Assembly (NCBI GenBank): GCA_047619485.1
Contig: JBLHKE010000064.1
Coordinates: 1-17,290, forward strand
From: JBLHKE01 sp047619485
Lineage (GTDB): Bacteria; Verrucomicrobiota; Verrucomicrobiia; Verrucomicrobiales; DEV007
DNA: 17,290 nucleotides
Direction of reading: 5' to 3'
The translations under genes were made by a program, and so were the position numbers. Below, in pieces: positions 14,489 through 17,290 of the stretch; position 1 is the first letter of the stretch, and each line of letters starts with the position of its first letter. The notes below the pieces were generated by a model that was given only the letters and a program-made list of their open reading frames with translations, did no database searches and was not told the DNA's origin.

Positions 14489-15211
14489 CTAGACGGGAGC
14501 GTGGCCGATGCTCGAACCTCCGTCGACGTAGATGGTCTGTCCGGTGATGAAGGTGCTGTCCTCGCCGAGCAGGAAGCAGTTCGCGGCGGCGATCTCCTCT
14601 GGGGTGCCGGTGCGGTTCATCGGTATGCTTTCGATGTAGCGCTGGCGGCTCTCGCTGCCGGGCGGGTTGTTGGTGTTGAACAACTCGGTTGCAACCGGGC
14701 CTGGGGCGACGGCGTTGACGGTGATGCCGTCTTTTGCCAACTCGAGCGCCCAGCTGCGGGTGAAGCTGATCAGGCCGCTCTTGGCGGCGGCGTAGCTGGT
14801 GCGGAAGGGGACGCCGACGGTGACCAGCGAGCTGGTGTTGACGATGCGCCCCCAACGTTTGGCGCGCATGTTGGGGAGGGCCGCTTGGGTCACCTGGATC
14901 GCGACGCGCAGGTTGACGTCGATGACGGCGTCGAAGTCTTCGAGGGTGATGTCTTCGAGCCGGGCCGGGTTGACGAGACCGACGTTGTTGAGGATGCCGT
15001 CGATCTCATACTGCTCGGCAAGCTTTTCGATGACTTCGTGGCTCTGCTGACGGTCGGCTAGATCGACGCTGACGAAGTTGCCCGGGAAGCCGTCGGCAGG
15101 TTGCGTGCGGGCGAGGCCGATCACGTCGTGGCCGGCTGCAGCGAGCTGTTTGGCGGTGGCGAGGCCGATGCCCTTGCTGGCGCCGGTAATCAGGTAGGTG
15201 CGTTTGGGCAT
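14489..15211 (-). CDS. SDR family oxidoreductase (FabG-like)
   Basis: A 240-residue classical short-chain dehydrogenase/reductase. It shows the NAD(P)-binding TGASKGIG (residues 9-16), NNVG at 75-78 (Val replacing Ala of the usual NNAG), the active-site Ser of NTSS (near 127-128), Tyr140 and Lys144 of YAAAK, and PGPVATE after the active site. The C-terminal FITGQTIYVDGG is typical of FabG-like 3-oxoacyl-ACP reductases and many relatives, so substrate and cofactor choice cannot be stated. Arg35 after the second strand (GLARTQ) might favour NADP, but this is weak. It lies 131 bases downstream of the galM-like gene on the same strand; a sugar-related role is possible but not shown. Confidence 0.92.
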   Translation of the reverse strand: MPKRTYLITGASKGIGLATAKQLAAAGHDVIGLARTQPADGFPGNFVSVDLADRQQSHEVIEKLAEQYEIDGILNNVGLVNPARLEDITLEDFDAVIDVNLRVAIQVTQAALPNMRAKRWGRIVNTSSLVTVGVPFRTSYAAAKSGLISFTRSWALELAKDGITVNAVAPGPVATELFNTNNPPGSESRQRYIESIPMNRTGTPEEIAAANCFLLGEDSTFITGQTIYVDGGSSIGHAPV

Positions 15212-15342
15212 GGCGGTAGGAGCTTGGGCTGCTCTGCGGCAGCGGCCTGCGTCGTGCTGAGAAACTTTTACTTTTACTTCAACTGCCTATGCATTGGCTG
15301 AGCACGGCGGGAGTTAACGTTTAAGTTGGTCGGGCTTTGCCC

Positions 15343-16482
15343 CTATTTCTTGATTCCGAACTTGTAGATGCAGGTATGAGTGTATTTATCACCCGGCTTG
15401 AGGATGCAACTCGGGAAGTTTTTCTGGTTCGGCGAATCAGGGTGGTGCTGTGTCTCAAGGCAGAAGGCGTAGCGGTGTTTGTAGACTTTTCCGCCTTTGC
15501 CAATGTTGCTGCCGTCGAGGAAGTTGCCGGTGTAGAACTGGATACCTGGCTCGGTGGTGTGCACTTCGAGGATGCGTCCGGTCGTTGGCTCGAAGACGTG
15601 GGCGGCGAGCGTCAGGACACCTGGCTTGGGCTGGTTGATGACCCAGTTGTGGTCGTAGCCTTTGCCGAACTTAATCTGCTCGTGATCTGCCTCGATGCGC
15701 TCGCCGATTTTGTGCGAGGTGGTGAAATCGAAAGGTGTGCCTTTGACTGGTGCCAGCTCACCGGTCGGAATTGCGGTGGCGTCAGTCGGCGTGTAGCGAT
15801 CCGCATTGATCGCGATCTCGTGTTCCAGATGGGTGCCGCTGCCGTGGCCGGCTAGGTTGAAGTAGCTGTGGTTGGTGAGGTTGATCGGCGTCGACTTGTC
15901 GGTGGTCGCCTCGTAGTCGATGTGCAGGGAGTTCTCTTTATTCGGCAGGCGGTAGGTGACCTTGCAGTCGAGCTTGCCGGGGTAACCCTCTTCGCCATCC
16001 GGGCTGGAGTAGTTGAGCACCAATTGGAGGGAACCGTCGTCTTTGACGGTGGTGGCGGTCCACACCTTCTTGTCGAATCCGACCACGCCACCGTGCAGGT
16101 GGTTGGGCTCGTTGTTGGTGGCGAGGGTGTATTCTTCCCCGTCGAGGCTGAATTTGCCTTTGGCGATGCGATTGGCGTAGCGCCCGGTGATGCAGCCGAA
16201 GTAAGGGCTGCCGGCGATGTAGTCCTCGACCTTCTCGTAGCCGCAGACGACGTCGCCGGGTTTGCCGTTTTTGTCCGGCACCACGATGGAGGTGACGATG
16301 CCGCCGTAGTTGGTAATCGAGACGCTCATCCCGGTCTCGTTCGTAAGGGTGTAGAGCTTGACCTCCGTGCCGTCGGTCGTTTTACCGAATGGTTGTTCTG
16401 TGAGCTTCATTTCGTGGTGGTCTGCGGATGCCTGGAGGCAGGTGACTGTCAGGGTGAGTGCGAAGATGAGGGCGGTTTTCAT
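15343..16482 (-). CDS. galM: Secreted aldose 1-epimerase (galactose mutarotase)
   Basis: Interconverts alpha and beta anomers of hexoses. The 379-residue protein starts with a signal peptide (MKTALIFALTLTVTCLQASA, cleavage near residue 20), so it acts outside the cytoplasm, unlike E. coli GalM. Key segments are GRYANRI (100-106), NHLHGG (127-132), NHSYFNLAG with the general acid His205, GYDHNW with Asp277, TEPGIQFYTGNFLDG, and CLETQHHPDSPNQ with the catalytic base Glu343. All catalytic residues are present. An AGGA lies 4 bases before the ATG. Extracellular mutarotases often accompany polysaccharide or lactose breakdown; no such genes are next to it here. It is divergent from the lipoprotein gene at 16605. 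Confidence 0.94.
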   Translation of the reverse strand: MKTALIFALTLTVTCLQASADHHEMKLTEQPFGKTTDGTEVKLYTLTNETGMSVSITNYGGIVTSIVVPDKNGKPGDVVCGYEKVEDYIAGSPYFGCITGRYANRIAKGKFSLDGEEYTLATNNEPNHLHGGVVGFDKKVWTATTVKDDGSLQLVLNYSSPDGEEGYPGKLDCKVTYRLPNKENSLHIDYEATTDKSTPINLTNHSYFNLAGHGSGTHLEHEIAINADRYTPTDATAIPTGELAPVKGTPFDFTTSHKIGERIEADHEQIKFGKGYDHNWVINQPKPGVLTLAAHVFEPTTGRILEVHTTEPGIQFYTGNFLDGSNIGKGGKVYKHRYAFCLETQHHPDSPNQKNFPSCILKPGDKYTHTCIYKFGIKK

Positions 16483-16604
16483 GATGTCCTAAGAATACCT
16501 GATGGTCGATCTGGCGACAAGTCCGAACGGTGTGAAATTTTCTCTGGCGTGCCGCGGGACTTGGTCGCAGAGTTTGGCTCCTGCCTCTCAGCAGCGCTCA
16601 TGCA

Positions 16605-17290
16605 ATGAGACCCCAACGCATCTCCAAACAGTTCTTCTTTCTCTGCGTTTTTTTGATTGGCGTCCTGTGTTCATGCGGGAATAGCCAAGACGCGCAGAAG
16701 GGGGCGGAGGAGCAGGCACCTGCCGCCGAGCAGAAGGCGCTAGGGAAAGCTCTCGAGCGCATCAGCGTATCGGAGATGGGCAAACTGAGATCGCGCGTCG
16801 GCAAGGAGGTGATCGTTTCAGGGAAGATCTCGGGGACATCGACGTCCGGTAGCGGGCATCATTTTTTGAATTTCTCCAACGGGTTCAAGGTGGTCTGTCT
16901 GAAAGACAATGTCGGGAGGTTTGGCAAGGGTGGGCCGGCTGAGATTTTCCGGGGCAAACTGATCGAGGTGCAGGGAACCCTCGCCAGCCATCAGGGTAAA
17001 CCGCAGATCGCTGTCGAGTCGCCAGCGCAGATCAAATCGATCGAACTGGACAAGCGCGGTGGTTCGGCCGCGGTGCCGGGGCAGAAGTTCGAGTTGATCG
17101 AGGTAGGGCAGAATACTTGGGTGAGCCCGGCGGGGTTGCGCTATGTCGGGCGGGATGCGGAGGGCAAGACCCGCAAGGCACACGTGTTGCGACACGCGAG
17201 AAATCAGCCTGACCGCGCGGGGTCCCATGGGGTCTTCGACGCGGATGGCGATGAGGTGTTTCGGGTGATTGACGAAGCCTGGGCGAAGAT
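16605..17290 (+). CDS. Putative lipoprotein with OB-fold-like region (3' end missing)
   Basis: The frame opens with ATG 16605 and is uninterrupted to the window end (228 codons). Residues 1-24 look like a lipoprotein signal: basic start MRPQRISK, hydrophobic FFFLCVFLIGVL, then LCSC with Cys24 as the lipidated residue (the -2 Cys is unusual). A Glu/Ala/Gln-rich linker follows. The next region (VGKEVIVSGKISG...HHFLNFSNGFKVVCL...GKLIEVQGTLASHQGKPQIAVESPAQI) has the alternating strands and GKxVxVxG / V-x-G-x-L pattern of small OB-fold domains found in secreted proteins. The rest is unrecognised. The family is unknown to me; export and lipidation are predictions. It is divergent from galM, 122 bases away. 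Confidence 0.75.
   Translation, partial: MRPQRISKQFFFLCVFLIGVLCSCGNSQDAQKGAEEQAPAAEQKALGKALERISVSEMGKLRSRVGKEVIVSGKISGTSTSGSGHHFLNFSNGFKVVCLKDNVGRFGKGGPAEIFRGKLIEVQGTLASHQGKPQIAVESPAQIKSIELDKRGGSAAVPGQKFELIEVGQNTWVSPAGLRYVGRDAEGKTRKAHVLRHARNQPDRAGSHGVFDADGDEVFRVIDEAWAK

Noticed and set aside
15868..16608. A long plus-strand ORF (246 residues) opposite galM
   Set aside because: It mirrors galM codons in the antisense frame, a common effect in GC-rich genes, and has no recognisable domain. The same applies to long shadows at 2664-3278, 7049-7666, 9958-10626, 13264-13875 and 14423-15061.
1..17290. CRISPR arrays, tRNA or rRNA genes, insertion sequences, prophage genes
   Set aside because: I looked in every intergenic region and saw no regularly spaced repeats, no cloverleaf pattern, no transposase or integrase motifs.

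Overview
The window is a stretch of ordinary bacterial chromosome (GC-rich, tightly packed, both strands used) with one exceptional gene. The mix of genes suggests a member of the PVC group, most likely Verrucomicrobiota: an ABC-2 permease fused to a CPBP protease, secreted enzymes, weak or absent Shine-Dalgarno sites and GTG starts. This is inference from gene style; no 16S rRNA or other marker is present.

Layout: bases 1-1149 (+) hold the 3' part of an MsbA-like ABC exporter. Converging on it (-) is a coupled pair, an ABC ATPase (3831-4601) and a permease/CPBP-protease fusion (1292-3838). A gap of about 400 bp follows, then a second (-) pair: iron-sulfur L-serine ammonia-lyase (6809-8179) overlapping a membrane-anchored MutS-like ATPase (5013-6815). 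An intergenic region with a REP-like palindromic repeat leads to the key gene at 8557-9207 (+). Next comes a (-) pair, pgsA-like (10621-11214) overlapping der (9249-10658), and a second copy of the repeat. A (+) run follows: a KsgA-Nudix fusion (11595-12980) and two GNAT genes (13006-13941, 13946-14386). Converging on these are a (-) SDR oxidoreductase (14489-15211) and a secreted aldose 1-epimerase (15343-16482). A (+) lipoprotein gene starts at 16605 and runs off the end.

Highlight: the gene at 8557-9207 is a secreted thioredoxin-fold protein whose reading frame is interrupted only by a TGA at 8800-8802. This TGA falls exactly on the first, nucleophilic cysteine of the thioredoxin motif (Trp-[TGA]-Gly-Ala-Cys-Lys). 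The frame stays open for 134 further sense codons with a clear thioredoxin C-terminal half, including the cis-proline segment. Twenty-five bases after the TGA comes the loop of a perfect 7-bp hairpin with G in the second loop position, matching the bacterial SECIS pattern. The best reading is a selenocysteine-containing, exported thioredoxin-like protein. A conventional annotation would split it into two fragments or call it a pseudogene.

The other genes are mostly housekeeping: ribosome maturation (KsgA, Der), phospholipid synthesis (PgsA), amino-acid catabolism (SdaA), export (the ABC systems) and sugar mutarotation (GalM). No RNA genes, CRISPR arrays, insertion sequences or phage genes were seen.
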